From the NCBI GenBank assembly GCA_964036045.1, contig OZ038384.1, forward strand, positions 56,145,355 through 56,209,354: a stretch of 64,000 bases of DNA, given 5' to 3'. How positions within the stretch are numbered: position 1 is the stretch's first letter; each line of letters starts with the position of its first letter. Source of the DNA: Eutreptiella sp. 'Long Island Sound 2002'. Its lineage: Eukaryota > Euglenozoa > Euglenophyceae > Eutreptiales > Eutreptiaceae. The notes beneath the pieces were generated by a model. That model saw only the letters and a program-made list of their open reading frames with translations, was not told the origin of the DNA and ran no database searches. Positions 1 to 9,706 of this stretch are shown piece by piece. The position numbers and the translations under genes are program-made.

Positions 1-1225
1 CAAGCGCCAACATTTTCCCTGGCGCCGGCCGACGTGTGCCATTTTCCAACACATGGCCACAAAACTCAACCGAACGAACATAGAAATCGGTTTTGCTAAC
101 CGAAGCAACCAACTCCTCTTTTCGTAGCCTATCCAACACTGCACGCACGTCGCGGTCGTGGTTAGCCAATAGCTCCTCCTCCGTCGCACCGGAGGAACCA
201 ATAATAATATCATCAATATATACGTCCGCACAATCCAAACCCTGCAAAACATGGTCCATGACCCGTTGAAAAATAGCGGGCCCATTCTTGATACCCATAG
301 GCATAACACGCCATTGGTATCGCTTACCCGCCAAATTCATGGCGGTCTTAGCCCGGGACTCAGGGTGAAGGGGACTTTGATGAAACCCTTTACTCAAGTC
401 CACAATAGTGAAAATCTTGTGTTTGGATTGATTTTCCAACAAGTTTTCTATGAGGGGGAGGGGGTGTGCGTCGGGCAAGGTAGCCTCATTAAGTTGGCGA
501 TAGTCCACCACGAGGCGCCATTTTCCTTTCTCTTTCTTGGGCACAACGAAACCGTTGGACGCCCATTCGGAGGCAGGGCACGGCTCAATCCAGCCACGAG
601 CCAAAAGGTCCTCCACCTTTTCCTGCTCCGCCGCGGCACGCTCCCCCACCAACCGTATAGGTTTCACGGACTTGGGTTTGGCGTTCGGGTATGGGTCAAG
701 TTTAGCCAACCCCAACTGCTCCGTACCACAGACCTTAGGGTGTTCCTGGCCCGGACAGAGACGAACCTCCCCACTAAAAACATCCTGTCATCGTCCGCGA
801 GGATGCGCCTCCTCATGAGCTCCACCTCCGGAGACACAAAAGGCTCTTGGGTGGTGACAGCGCCACCCACACGAGAAGCCACCAACAATCGTGTGGCGCC
901 TTTAGTTTTTCGGTACCGCTTAACGGTAGTGGCCCTCCCACCCAATAACTCTCGTTCAATTTTCGCAATGCGTGAAGGCACGCATTCTTGTGCCTCCAAA
1001 TCTTCGGGGGTAGGATCAAGAGTAACGGGTGCGAGGAGTTTTTTATGGGTCGCCTGATACGTGAGGGTGCGCACCGAAACCAAATGGTTAGGCACCCTTT
1101 CATCCTCCGACTCTTCCTCCGAGGTCATGCCCGGCTCGCCATCCGTGTTGGGGTTAGAGACGACCGGTGCCAAAACGGAGGCCACATGACATTTAGTGGC
1201 CGCCAAATTTTCCTCCGCAATACCA
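1..1225 (-). pseudogene. Ty3/gypsy family G1, RT fragment (left part, before the LINE-B insertion)
   Basis: Minus-strand reverse transcriptase region of a Ty3/gypsy retrotransposon, which would copy element RNA into DNA. It is nearly identical to 13,899-15,060, differing by roughly 2-3% by eye. Readable pieces include the conserved block around KEKGKWRLVVDYRQLNE (clearest in the other copy), the YIDD catalytic box, and at the window edge the start of the RT-to-RNase H connection (VEFCGHV). The frame is broken, for example by a one-base loss near 785-790 relative to the second copy, so this copy is not translatable. The gypsy sequence stops at 1,225, where LINE-B sequence starts. The element continues beyond the left window edge. 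Identification as Ty3/gypsy RT is firm; functionality is excluded. Confidence 0.88.
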
Positions 1226-1796
1226 AGCCGTTCCCCCCCAAGCCCTTCCCCCCGGGGCGGGCGCGGCACGTCCGCCCCCCGGCGCCCCAGCGCTCGCCGC
1301 CGGGCGTCACGCTGCCGCAGCTGCAAAGACAGCGGGACGCCCGGCGCGTGATCCAGGAAGGAGGGGAGGGCGCGCAGGCAGAGCTGCGTGCCAGCCACGG
1401 GAGCGCGGAGCGGGGGGCAGGAGGCGACAGGGGAAGTGCCCAGGAGCGCGCGCAAGGAGCAGGCCAGGGCACGCGCGGCAGAGAGCAAGGGCGCAGCAGC
1501 GGGGGGGAGCAGAGCGCAGGCAGCGGACGGCGCGACTCAGGGCAGGGGGCCGGGAAGGGACCAGGGCACGGGAAGGGCGCGCAGGGGCACGGGCAGGGAG
1601 CCCAGTTGCAGGGGGCAGGGCGAGGGGCGGTGGGTGAGCGGGCGGGCCAGGGCGTGGGGGATGGGGGGCGGGACCCGCGGCACGGGCAGGGTGCTGGAAA
1701 GGGGCCCAAGGCCAAGGGCAAGGGCGCCGCGGGCCCCAAGGGACAGGCGGGACGGGGCATGGGAGCCCAGGGGGGAGGGCGGGACGAAGGGAGGGG
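1226..1796 (+). pseudogene. LINE-B downstream ORF, middle part (copy A)
   Basis: Plus-strand frame matching the Gln/Gly/Lys-rich middle of the LINE-B ORF in copy B (28,602-29,210). It starts around RHVRPPAP, contains a short basic stretch LQRQRDARR, and then a long low-complexity tract of GQG, GKG and RGQ repeats. A nucleic-acid-binding role is a reasonable inference from the arginine, glycine and lysine content, but no domain can be named. The N-terminus is missing because the copy is 5' truncated, and the frame is cut at 1,796 by LINE-A. Its C-terminal half resumes at 10,431. Confidence 0.6.
1785..1796. repeat. Target-site duplication of LINE-A (left copy)
   Basis: CGAAGGGAGGGG occurs here and again at 10,431-10,442, exactly at the two edges of the LINE-A insertion. 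In the uninterrupted LINE-B copy B the equivalent site (near 29,210) has a single similar sequence. This is direct evidence that 1,797-10,430 was inserted as a unit. Confidence 0.9.
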
Positions 1797-2407
1797 TTCA
1801 GGTTCAGGTTCACGATGGCCGTACGCTATTGGCTTACCTCGGAGGCAGCCTCACGCCTTGCCGGTTGAGAGCGGCCGCCGGCGGTCACGAGCGCGGCTTT
1901 ACCCAGAGCCACCCATAGCGACGGGAGGGGTGCAGCCCGTCGCGTCGCTCTGCTGGTAAGGCGTGCGCTAGCGGCGCACGACGTCGTTGCGGCTGGTCCG
2001 GGGAAGGCACGCCGGGATCCACCTTGCTGGCGCCTTGTCCCGTTGTATACGCTCCCCTTCGCGGCTGTGCCGCTTCTCTCCTGTGCTTGCTCCTGCTGCG
2101 GGCTTTGCCTTGTGCCCGGGGAGTGCGTGTTTGCTGGTGTTTCACGGTAGCGCCGCTTGCTGGTTGTTTGGTCGTGGAGTGTGCTGGTGGGTGTCTGGTG
2201 GTTCCTGCCCTGCTTGTAGGATGTTTGCCGGCGGGGTAGTGCGTCTAGTTGGCTGGTGGAGTGGTGCTTGGTCTATTGGGCGTGCATGTCCCTGCACCGC
2301 CGTAGCGTGGGCCACCGCTCTCTGTGGCAGCGTGTTGCCATACCACCCTGTCCTCACCTGCCACCTCCTTGCCCTGACACAAGACGCGGGTATTGGACAT
2401 GTATATT
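1797..2407 (-). other. LINE-A 3' UTR with hexamer tail and hairpin
   Basis: The stretch between the ORF2 stop and the insertion edge has no convincing ORF. At the edge (1,797-1,812) the plus strand reads TTCAGG, TTCAGG, TTCA, so the minus-strand RNA ends in CCTGAA-type repeats. Tandem-repeat 3' tails replace poly(A) in several LINE clades and can anneal to the target during priming. A perfect 7-bp stem with loop TAGCG lies at 1,962-1,980 (arms CGTGCGC and GCGCACG) and is a candidate RT-recognition hairpin, by analogy with other LINEs. Confidence 0.7.
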
Positions 2408-5400
2408 TCATTCGCATGGCTGAGGGCGCGGCGCTGTAAACGGGTGATTGTCCCATGGCACCCCATGTGTGATGACGACCTGTGCGTCCTGTCCTGTGTA
2501 GACGGTTCGAACCGGGGCATAAGCCAATAGTTCTGTCGTTGCACTCCATAGGCAGGGCAAGACATATACTCGGGGGCACCACCCCGTCGTGAGGGCTTGC
2601 AGGCGGTGCCATTGCTGGGGTGAGGCCCCCAGTGCACAGACGATATATAGCTCATCAGGGGTGAGCGAGGGCGCCGGAAGGGCGAGCGCTGGTGCGTTGG
2701 CAAGGTACAGCCCACTCCAAGGCAGGAGTCGCATGACAAAGGTCAGAAGGAAGCTTTGATCTATGGAGAGTTGGGTAGATGGATTGAGGATGACGCGAGT
2801 GTGGCAGTCTGGATATGCCGGCGTCCTCCACGCAACAGGGCGTGCTGAGATGGTGTGGGGGATGGCCCGTAGTACCTCGGGCAGCGTCTGTCTGGGTCGC
2901 AGTGGGCCTGTGATGCTGGAGAGACGGCGCATGAGGGACGACTGGTCTTCTGGGCCAATAGCAGGGGGGTGACCGGGGGGAGACCGAACGTGCCAGAGGC
3001 CTGCCAGCGAATACACCACCGCAGTCTGCATAGCTTGACTGGGTACTGGGACTGACGTGCCAAACTGAACACCGAAGGCTATGGAGGTGCGGGGGTCGCA
3101 CAGGGTGATTCCATCGCTGGTCATCCACGCCGTGAGCCGCAAGGGCGTCACCCCGACTAGTTCAGTGGCGCGTAGGACATACGAGCTGGTCCATAGGACG
3201 CTGGCCGCTCGGATGAGGGCAGCGCAGGCGTAGGGGCAGTGATCCCGGATTTGCGAGGGGAGATGATGCACTGAGGTGAGGCAAAAGGGGCAGGGGTAGC
3301 AGCCCACTTCTGCTGGGGAGGGGGCCAGGGCGTAGAGACGGAACTGCATGGTCCGGTACACGTCGGCTTCAGGGAGCTCACCACGTTGGTGTAGCAGCTG
3401 CCAGGGCTTGGCGTCCCAATCGTTGAGGCGGCGTACCATTGGCGCACTGGTGACTCGGTGGTACAACCCATCCATGGCTGGTCCAATGTCGTACAGGGGC
3501 CCGCCGTCGATGGAGCCCAGGGTACAGCCTGTGAGGGCTTCGGGGAGGGGTATGGTGCGGGGCTTGGCCATTGGGAGGGCGTTCTGGGAGAGGTCGTGAG
3601 CGCGACGATTAAGCAGTGACAGGATGTCATCGTGGTGGGTGGCGTGCTGTGCCTGCGTCCACACGTCGTTGTACCGCAGCCCCTCACAGGCGGCCATGAT
3701 ATGGCGGAAGTACCGCGCCAGGACGGTATGCGCGGGCGGGCCACGGGTGAGGCGATGGGTACAGGTATCAGTGGAGTCCGTGACAAGGATGACCAGCCCG
3801 GACCACAGCCTCAGGAGCCACAGGGGGATGAGCCGAGCGAACCACTCGGCTATGGTTCTAGTGGGCGCATAGATGGGGAAGGCTGCCTGAACGGTAAACA
3901 GTTCGCCCACTGTCGGCTGCCACGCTACGGCGGCGATGCCCACTCGGTCGTGGCGCACTGCAGCGTCATAGGCAAGCAGGATAGTGGAGGCGTGCCGCAG
4001 AGCATCGGTGGTGCCTGTGATGTGGAGGCAGCAAGGGGAGAGTGTAGGGCCCGGGATAGAGTGTAGCTGAAATCCGTGGGGTTGGAGGACGCGGAGGATG
4101 TGTGGGGTGTCGGACAATGGGTGTCCGTCGTGGAGGAGGTATTGGGCACCCGCCCGGGCGAGGGGGTGCCTGCAGGTTGCCGCACGCAGGAGAGTTGCGG
4201 CAAGCTGCACCACATTGCGTAGGTACAGTGCCGGGCATCCGGCTCCGCCGAGGTGGAGGGAGCTGCAAAGGAACCATACCGGTGTCCATTTGGGAAGACG
4301 GTACACTCGTCGGTAATGCCGATTGGTAATCACCTGTAGAGCTGTGAGGGACGGTTGTGGGAGGAGAACGCGGTGGGTGATGTAATCCAGTTTGGCCAGA
4401 GCATACATGTAGAAGGCTCGAATCCTGAGGACGGGATTCATGGGGTCTCCTGTGGCCAGCCTCGCCCCTGTGCGGCGGAATACTGGGATGACCTTGGCCA
4501 GAGCGCGACGAACAGGGAGCTGCGAGAGCAGGGGTATACCCACGAGTGTCGGGGGCTGTGCCTTGGTCTTGGCGTCCATGTCTGGCACTATGGCTACAAC
4601 ATGGGGCAGGGTGTCAGTTGCCATGCTCACGAGGTGGTACTCCAGCTTGCCTGGGTTCGGGACCCTGCCCACTGCACGGGAGCGTTGGATGCACTCTGTG
4701 ACTGCCTGCACAACGCGGCGGAGTGAGGGGGCTGTGAAAATGCGGTCATCGCTGAAGCCCGCCCGGGAGCAGGGCAGTGGGCCGCGGGGGCTGGGGAGGG
4801 ACACGTCGCAATAGACCGTCATGGTGGTGTTCAGGCACGCCTGAGTGCCCTGAAAACACTGATCAGCGGCTGGGCATCCTTGGTCTGCTCCTTCTCTGGT
4901 GACGATGGGGTCGGTGAAGCCGACGTCTGTCAGGATGCGTACCGATCGAGAGCTGTAGTACCCCTGGAACCACTCGCTGAAGTCCCAGACATGTGGTGTA
5001 AGGGTGAGGGTGTCCTTGGCGGACGCTCTGGGGATACGGAAATAAGCGTGGGATTCGTCCCACTTTGCTGCTGCTACCGACCCATAGGTGAGGAGGGTGC
5101 GTAACATGGATGCGCGCACGGCAAACACCATGTAAGCCGGCTGGATCTCCGCTCTGTAGGCGAACAGCTCCGGCGTTGCAGCCCCAGACAGTTCCATGGT
5201 GGCACGGATGAGTTGGCCCGCTGACCCGGCTTCAAAGGACACCAGTGGGGATGCCACGGAGAGGGGGCGGTGGGACTCGAAGAGATGGGGTGGTTTGGGG
5301 GGGCCCTTGTAGCTGCCATACTGTGTGACGTTGCTGATGATCGTGTCTTGGCCTGCACGGCGGAGCTGCGCTATTCGGTGGCAGGCGGCGTGTAGGCCTC

Positions 5401-7705
5401 CTTCTGCTCGTGATAGCAGGGCTGGAGGGAAATTGTCCACTGAGGTGGCCCACGAGGAGAGGCGGCGTAGTGCAGCGTGCGTGAGCGTGGGATGGAGGGG
5501 GCCCTGGGAGGCTAGGGAAGCTGCCAAGAGGCGTAGGGAGGCAGTGGAGGATGGTGAGTAACCCCGGTGGAGGGCGAGCAGGAACAACCGCAGGGGGAGG
5601 TCCTGCGCTGGTGTGAACAGGGCGTCCCACGGTGCTGCAGATGAGCTCTGACGCAGGGCGCGTTGGTCGACCAGTACATGGCGGTCACACTGAACTTCAA
5701 TGGCCTGTCGCCGGGTCTCGGTGAGTTGAGCAGCGATGGTGGGCAGTGTTGCGTCGGGGCTGGGGAGGATGCCGGTGTATACCTGCAATGGCTTGGGCGG
5801 GGGGGCCAGATGACGCTTGGTGACTGCATCGATGCTGGCGCGCTGCAAGGCTTCTCTGCGGGATGTAAGGTCTCGCACGGAGCACCGACTTCGGAGGGAG
5901 GCCTCTATGGCGTTGAGCTGGTGCTGAGTGTATGGGGGGGGAGGTATTTCCAAGGAGTCAATGAGGGTACGAGGGTGGACCCTGGGGAGAGCATATTGCC
6001 TCGCGTAGTGGTGAAAGACGTTGAGGAATTGATCGGCGGAAGCGGACGTGTGCGTGAGGGAGCCCCATGCCACGCTCAGGATCATGGACAGTAGGGAGGT
6101 GTCCCCCGGGGTGCTGGACCGCCAGCGATACAATTTCCAGGCGAAGGGGTCGGGTGTAGCATCCTGGGGGGTGAGAGCCGCGAAGATGGCCAAGTGGGGT
6201 CGCCCCAGGGGGACAAGGTGGCTGTCGACACGGCTCCACCTGCCGTGTGTGAGGAGGTGATCGATGCAGGTTGCTGCCTCTACTCCCTGAGTCGTTGTGT
6301 AGTGCGTGGCGGTGCCGCGCGGGAGGACTGGGGTGTAGGCGGCCAGGGCCCCCTTCGGCCTAAGGGCTTGCTCCAGAGGAGTGCCCTGATCACACGACAT
6401 GTTGAAATCTCCCTGCGTAAGCGAGTATCGCGGGTCGGTGACCTTGCCGAGAGTAGCCCAGGCTCGCATGATCGCGTGGCGAGCACGATCTGGGAGCTTC
6501 GGGGGCATATGGGTGGAGATGACAAGCAGGCGACCGTACTGTCGGGTGTCCAAGACTACTGCGAGGTCTTCTCTAGTGTCCCGGGAGGGCACGGCCTTGA
6601 AACCAGGACTACAGAGGGTGCGGCGCCACGCGACAGCCAGTCCTCGTCCCTGCCCGATCACAGTCCCTGTGAGTGATGTCATGTACGGGGGCAGGACGTC
6701 CTCCAATCCGTCAAAGTCCCACAGCTCCTGCAAGGTGAGGACATCCGGAGTCAGGATGTGGAGCCACATGCGTAGGAGCGAGGTTTGGCCCGCGAGGCCG
6801 CCCAAATTGGCCCCAAAGTGGCGCACGGACTGCAGGTTGCCACTCACAGGGGTGAAGGTGGTGCGCTGCGTCACCTGGAGGATGTAGGGTAGGGGCTGCG
6901 AGGGGGTTGGGAGGTCTGGGGCACAGGGGTGACCCCACGGGGAGGCTGTGTCGTTGATGGCGGGGGCTACTGTGCCACATGGCAGTAGAACGCGGCCACG
7001 AAGGTAGGCCGCACGGGTGAGGAGGGAGGGGGCGCCTTGGGGGTCCGGGCAGAATGCTTGGCTAATGGGTTGAGCTGGAAGGGGGGGCACCAATACAGCT
7101 GGTGCGATGTGCGGGCGTGCGCAGGTGTGGCAGACGGGGGCTACAACTGTAAGGCCTGGCTGCGGTGGGTCAGGGCGGAGTACCCATGGACCTCGCGGAG
7201 GGGCGTGGCGATGGTACCAGTGAAGTCCTGTGCAGAGGGGGTGATGGGCGCGATGGGCGGCTGGTTCCCAGAAGACTAGTACATGGTCACGCACTTGGAC
7301 GGGGGGGGACACAAGGATGGGGCCGCGTTGCTGGTGGAGGCGATGCACGTCGAGGAGGATGGTCCTCAGGAGCGGCCGGAGGTGCTGGAGGAGGGGTGGG
7401 GGAAGGGTGCGTAAGATCTGTAGCGACTCGGGGACGTGGATATCGGCGGTGGGGGTGTGCTCTGGGAGGTACATGGACGTGCCCGAGCACTGGGGGCATG
7501 GTGTGGGACGGGGGATCCATTGAGGGATGTAGGACCCGCAAGTGACACATATCGCATGCGGAGTGGTGGTTGGGGGGTGGGGGTTGATGGAGACTCTTTC
7601 CAGGGCCTCAGCCAGCAGCGGGTAGGTGTCCACTGGAGCGACGGATGAGATGGACAGCAGCACCTGTGTGAGATGGGGAACAGGGGAGCAGCATGCAGGG
7701 ATCAT
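2408..7705 (-). CDS. LINE-A ORF2: APE endonuclease, reverse transcriptase, RNase H
   Basis: Intact 1,765-residue polyprotein that would nick target DNA and copy the element RNA at the nick. Residues 1-285 form an unusually long N-terminal region with a CxxC...CxxC zinc-ribbon-like pair near residues 53-74. An APE-type endonuclease follows at about 285-515 (QE near 327, GDFN near 432, IDHLL near 481; the usual SDH near the end reads RPH). Reverse transcriptase spans about 800-1,050: motif A WDESHAYF near 882, motif B with DQGCPAAD near 941, catalytic GFSDD near 983. RNase H is recognisable at about 1,240-1,375 (AYDAAV, IAEWF, VTDST, then NRRAHD). A Cys/His cluster (CPFC...H...C) lies near 1,470-1,495. 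The last 270 residues are unassigned. The stop is TGA. The start lies 15 bp after the ORF1 stop, so reinitiation is plausible. Confidence 0.92.
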   Translation of the reverse strand: MIPACCSPVPHLTQVLLSISSVAPVDTYPLLAEALERVSINPHPPTTTPHAICVTCGSYIPQWIPRPTPCPQCSGTSMYLPEHTPTADIHVPESLQILRTLPPPLLQHLRPLLRTILLDVHRLHQQRGPILVSPPVQVRDHVLVFWEPAAHRAHHPLCTGLHWYHRHAPPRGPWVLRPDPPQPGLTVVAPVCHTCARPHIAPAVLVPPLPAQPISQAFCPDPQGAPSLLTRAAYLRGRVLLPCGTVAPAINDTASPWGHPCAPDLPTPSQPLPYILQVTQRTTFTPVSGNLQSVRHFGANLGGLAGQTSLLRMWLHILTPDVLTLQELWDFDGLEDVLPPYMTSLTGTVIGQGRGLAVAWRRTLCSPGFKAVPSRDTREDLAVVLDTRQYGRLLVISTHMPPKLPDRARHAIMRAWATLGKVTDPRYSLTQGDFNMSCDQGTPLEQALRPKGALAAYTPVLPRGTATHYTTTQGVEAATCIDHLLTHGRWSRVDSHLVPLGRPHLAIFAALTPQDATPDPFAWKLYRWRSSTPGDTSLLSMILSVAWGSLTHTSASADQFLNVFHHYARQYALPRVHPRTLIDSLEIPPPPYTQHQLNAIEASLRSRCSVRDLTSRREALQRASIDAVTKRHLAPPPKPLQVYTGILPSPDATLPTIAAQLTETRRQAIEVQCDRHVLVDQRALRQSSSAAPWDALFTPAQDLPLRLFLLALHRGYSPSSTASLRLLAASLASQGPLHPTLTHAALRRLSSWATSVDNFPPALLSRAEGGLHAACHRIAQLRRAGQDTIISNVTQYGSYKGPPKPPHLFESHRPLSVASPLVSFEAGSAGQLIRATMELSGAATPELFAYRAEIQPAYMVFAVRASMLRTLLTYGSVAAAKWDESHAYFRIPRASAKDTLTLTPHVWDFSEWFQGYYSSRSVRILTDVGFTDPIVTREGADQGCPAADQCFQGTQACLNTTMTVYCDVSLPSPRGPLPCSRAGFSDDRIFTAPSLRRVVQAVTECIQRSRAVGRVPNPGKLEYHLVSMATDTLPHVVAIVPDMDAKTKAQPPTLVGIPLLSQLPVRRALAKVIPVFRRTGARLATGDPMNPVLRIRAFYMYALAKLDYITHRVLLPQPSLTALQVITNRHYRRVYRLPKWTPVWFLCSSLHLGGAGCPALYLRNVVQLAATLLRAATCRHPLARAGAQYLLHDGHPLSDTPHILRVLQPHGFQLHSIPGPTLSPCCLHITGTTDALRHASTILLAYDAAVRHDRVGIAAVAWQPTVGELFTVQAAFPIYAPTRTIAEWFARLIPLWLLRLWSGLVILVTDSTDTCTHRLTRGPPAHTVLARYFRHIMAACEGLRYNDVWTQAQHATHHDDILSLLNRRAHDLSQNALPMAKPRTIPLPEALTGCTLGSIDGGPLYDIGPAMDGLYHRVTSAPMVRRLNDWDAKPWQLLHQRGELPEADVYRTMQFRLYALAPSPAEVGCYPCPFCLTSVHHLPSQIRDHCPYACAALIRAASVLWTSSYVLRATELVGVTPLRLTAWMTSDGITLCDPRTSIAFGVQFGTSVPVPSQAMQTAVVYSLAGLWHVRSPPGHPPAIGPEDQSSLMRRLSSITGPLRPRQTLPEVLRAIPHTISARPVAWRTPAYPDCHTRVILNPSTQLSIDQSFLLTFVMRLLPWSGLYLANAPALALPAPSLTPDELYIVCALGASPQQWHRLQALTTGWCPRVYVLPCLWSATTELLAYAPVRTVYTGQDAQVVITHGVPWDNHPFTAPRPQPCE

Positions 7706-7720
7706 GCGAGGGAGGTATAG

Positions 7721-9706
7721 TCAGTTGTTCCGCTGTCCATCCCAGGGGTGGCCCTGGGCATAGTGTACAAGGCGATTGGAGGTGCCGTCATGCGGTGGGA
7801 ATGCCTGCAACTGTCCTTCGGCTCGGTGGGCGTCTGGTGGGTGGGTATTGGCACCTTGTGCGTGTTGGGCGCGGCGCTGGGACTTGGGGGGCTTCAACGA
7901 CGATTTCTGGGTGCGATTGTTCGGCCTGCTGGGGTGTCGGTGGGCCACAGGGACATTGAGGTTGTTGTCTACTTGCGGGGTCCATGGGTCGTTGTTGGGG
8001 GAGCGGGCTACGAAGACACATTCGGAGCCAGATGGAAAGGTGAAAGTGCGTCTGGGTGCCATGGCAAAGAGGTTGCGGTGCAACTCTGAGGGTATGGTGA
8101 CGAAGCCGAATCCTCGTGCCACATCAGGCGGACCTACATAGACAGGGGTGCCCAGGGCGACGCTGAGCTCGCTTGATGTCTCCACTGGGTCACAGGCATC
8201 GAGGGCACTAACGCGGACACATGTAGAGGTTGGGGCGGACGTGGGGGGCTGAAAGCCTGGGGTGACCGGGAGCTGTAGGGCCCGTGCAGCACCTGAGGTA
8301 GTCAAGGGAGCTATGGTGGAGTGAACTGGCGTGGAGGGCGGTGCCGAGGACGGGCGAAGAGCTCCAGACACGAACCAGTCTATGCTGGAGGCGCCGGATA
8401 GCGCTTCCGTGACTTTCAGCACAAGGGTGTCATGCTGAGCAGCAGTAGTGAGCAGGCTCAGGGCGTCACGTAGGGCAACGCGGAATGTTTCCAGGCTGAC
8501 AGCCTTGGATAGAGGGGATAGGACTGCGGCCGGCAGACTGTCGCAGCGGCTGATGGTGGCCGCGGCTGTCGTCCAGGTGGAATATCCGCGCTGGGCGGCC
8601 TCCGCTACGACGAGGGCAAGGCGTGCGAGCGTCTCGTTGACTGCCGACGAGTCCACCGCTGGGCCAAATGATGTCATGACGTCGCGGAGGAACTCTGAGA
8701 GCTGGACGCGGAGACGGGGGCGCTGGTCGGCTGAGCATGCCGTCCACGCGGAGTTGGCTGCCAGTGAGAGTTCCGCGGCTGTTTTGGCGGCTCCCAGTTG
8801 AACCGACGTGCGCGTGCCCAAGTCAAACTGACTTTCAGAGACCAGGGCCGACAGGGCGGTGGCGATCACAGGGGCGGCGGAGTCCGGGAGGGCGCGTAGG
8901 CCATCAAGATGGCGCAGTATGTCCTCGTCTTCCACAAGGGCACCCGCACGGAGGACCCGTTTCCAGGCTGGGGACGCTGAGGCGGGCTTCTCATCTGTAG
9001 GCTTGGCCATGGACAAGGCTGTGAGGCGCGCACGGGCATCTGAGGTGATCAACTTGCCATTCTTCTCATGCTTGGTGAGCTCGGCCTGCCATTCGCGTGC
9101 CGTCAGGGGGCAGGGGGCGAAGCTCCATCCGACCTTGTCCCCCTCCTTCTCTTGGCGCAGCAGGGTCTTGCAAGCCACCGTTAGGCCGTCCTGAGTGGCT
9201 GCCCAGGTGGACAGCCAGTGCAATACACATACTCGGAGCAGAACTGGCTTCACCTGCTCAGTCCCCGCGATGAGGTCCAGCAGGCCGAGGAAGTCAAGGG
9301 CGGAGACCGGGCCGTCACCGAACTCTGAGATGTGTGCTCGGCACGATTGGAGGAACTCCCGCCGTTGCACAGGAGTAGCTGCTGCTGCCCAGGCAATGAA
9401 CTTGGTCACCAGCTGGGGATACGTGTGCCACGCGTGCTGCGGCGCATGATCCTTCAGGGCATCCAACTCCAGGTCTGAGGCATAGGACGCTGTCAGAGTG
9501 AACCACCAGAGCTGCGGGCTGACGTACAGCGGGTGTCCCAGCAACGGAACCATCTTGACGTCGACGGTAGAGGCCCGGTGGCGTACGTCTCCCAGAAGCT
9601 GCTGCTGCTCAGGCTGCCAGGCCACTCGTAGGAAGGGCCACACTTCAGCAGGCCGTATGGCCTCACGTTGTTTCTCAGGCGACATGGTTGTAAAAGACGG
9701 TGGCAT
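7721..9706 (-). CDS. LINE-A ORF1: putative RNA-binding (Gag-like) protein
   Basis: Intact 661-residue ORF in the position of a LINE ORF1, whose products usually coat element RNA. No CCHC zinc knuckle is present. The first 500 residues are Ala/Leu-rich and mostly helical in character. Around residue 531 the string RGFGFVTI matches the RNP1 box of RNA-recognition motifs, preceded closely by VYVGPP, which resembles RNP2; the spacing between them is too short for a classical RRM, so this is suggestive only. The last 80 residues are basic and rich in Arg, His, Pro and Gln, consistent with nucleic-acid binding. It starts a few bases downstream of a pyrimidine-rich tract ending in CAG, and ends with TGA 15 bp before ORF2. 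RNA binding is inferred from position and composition. Confidence 0.78.
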   Translation of the reverse strand: MPPSFTTMSPEKQREAIRPAEVWPFLRVAWQPEQQQLLGDVRHRASTVDVKMVPLLGHPLYVSPQLWWFTLTASYASDLELDALKDHAPQHAWHTYPQLVTKFIAWAAAATPVQRREFLQSCRAHISEFGDGPVSALDFLGLLDLIAGTEQVKPVLLRVCVLHWLSTWAATQDGLTVACKTLLRQEKEGDKVGWSFAPCPLTAREWQAELTKHEKNGKLITSDARARLTALSMAKPTDEKPASASPAWKRVLRAGALVEDEDILRHLDGLRALPDSAAPVIATALSALVSESQFDLGTRTSVQLGAAKTAAELSLAANSAWTACSADQRPRLRVQLSEFLRDVMTSFGPAVDSSAVNETLARLALVVAEAAQRGYSTWTTAAATISRCDSLPAAVLSPLSKAVSLETFRVALRDALSLLTTAAQHDTLVLKVTEALSGASSIDWFVSGALRPSSAPPSTPVHSTIAPLTTSGAARALQLPVTPGFQPPTSAPTSTCVRVSALDACDPVETSSELSVALGTPVYVGPPDVARGFGFVTIPSELHRNLFAMAPRRTFTFPSGSECVFVARSPNNDPWTPQVDNNLNVPVAHRHPSRPNNRTQKSSLKPPKSQRRAQHAQGANTHPPDAHRAEGQLQAFPPHDGTSNRLVHYAQGHPWDGQRNN

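Noticed and set aside
1797-1812. Telomere-like TTCAGG repeats indicating a chromosome end
   Set aside because: Only two and a half units, placed exactly at the 3' edge of LINE-A inside a target-site duplication. It is the element's tail.
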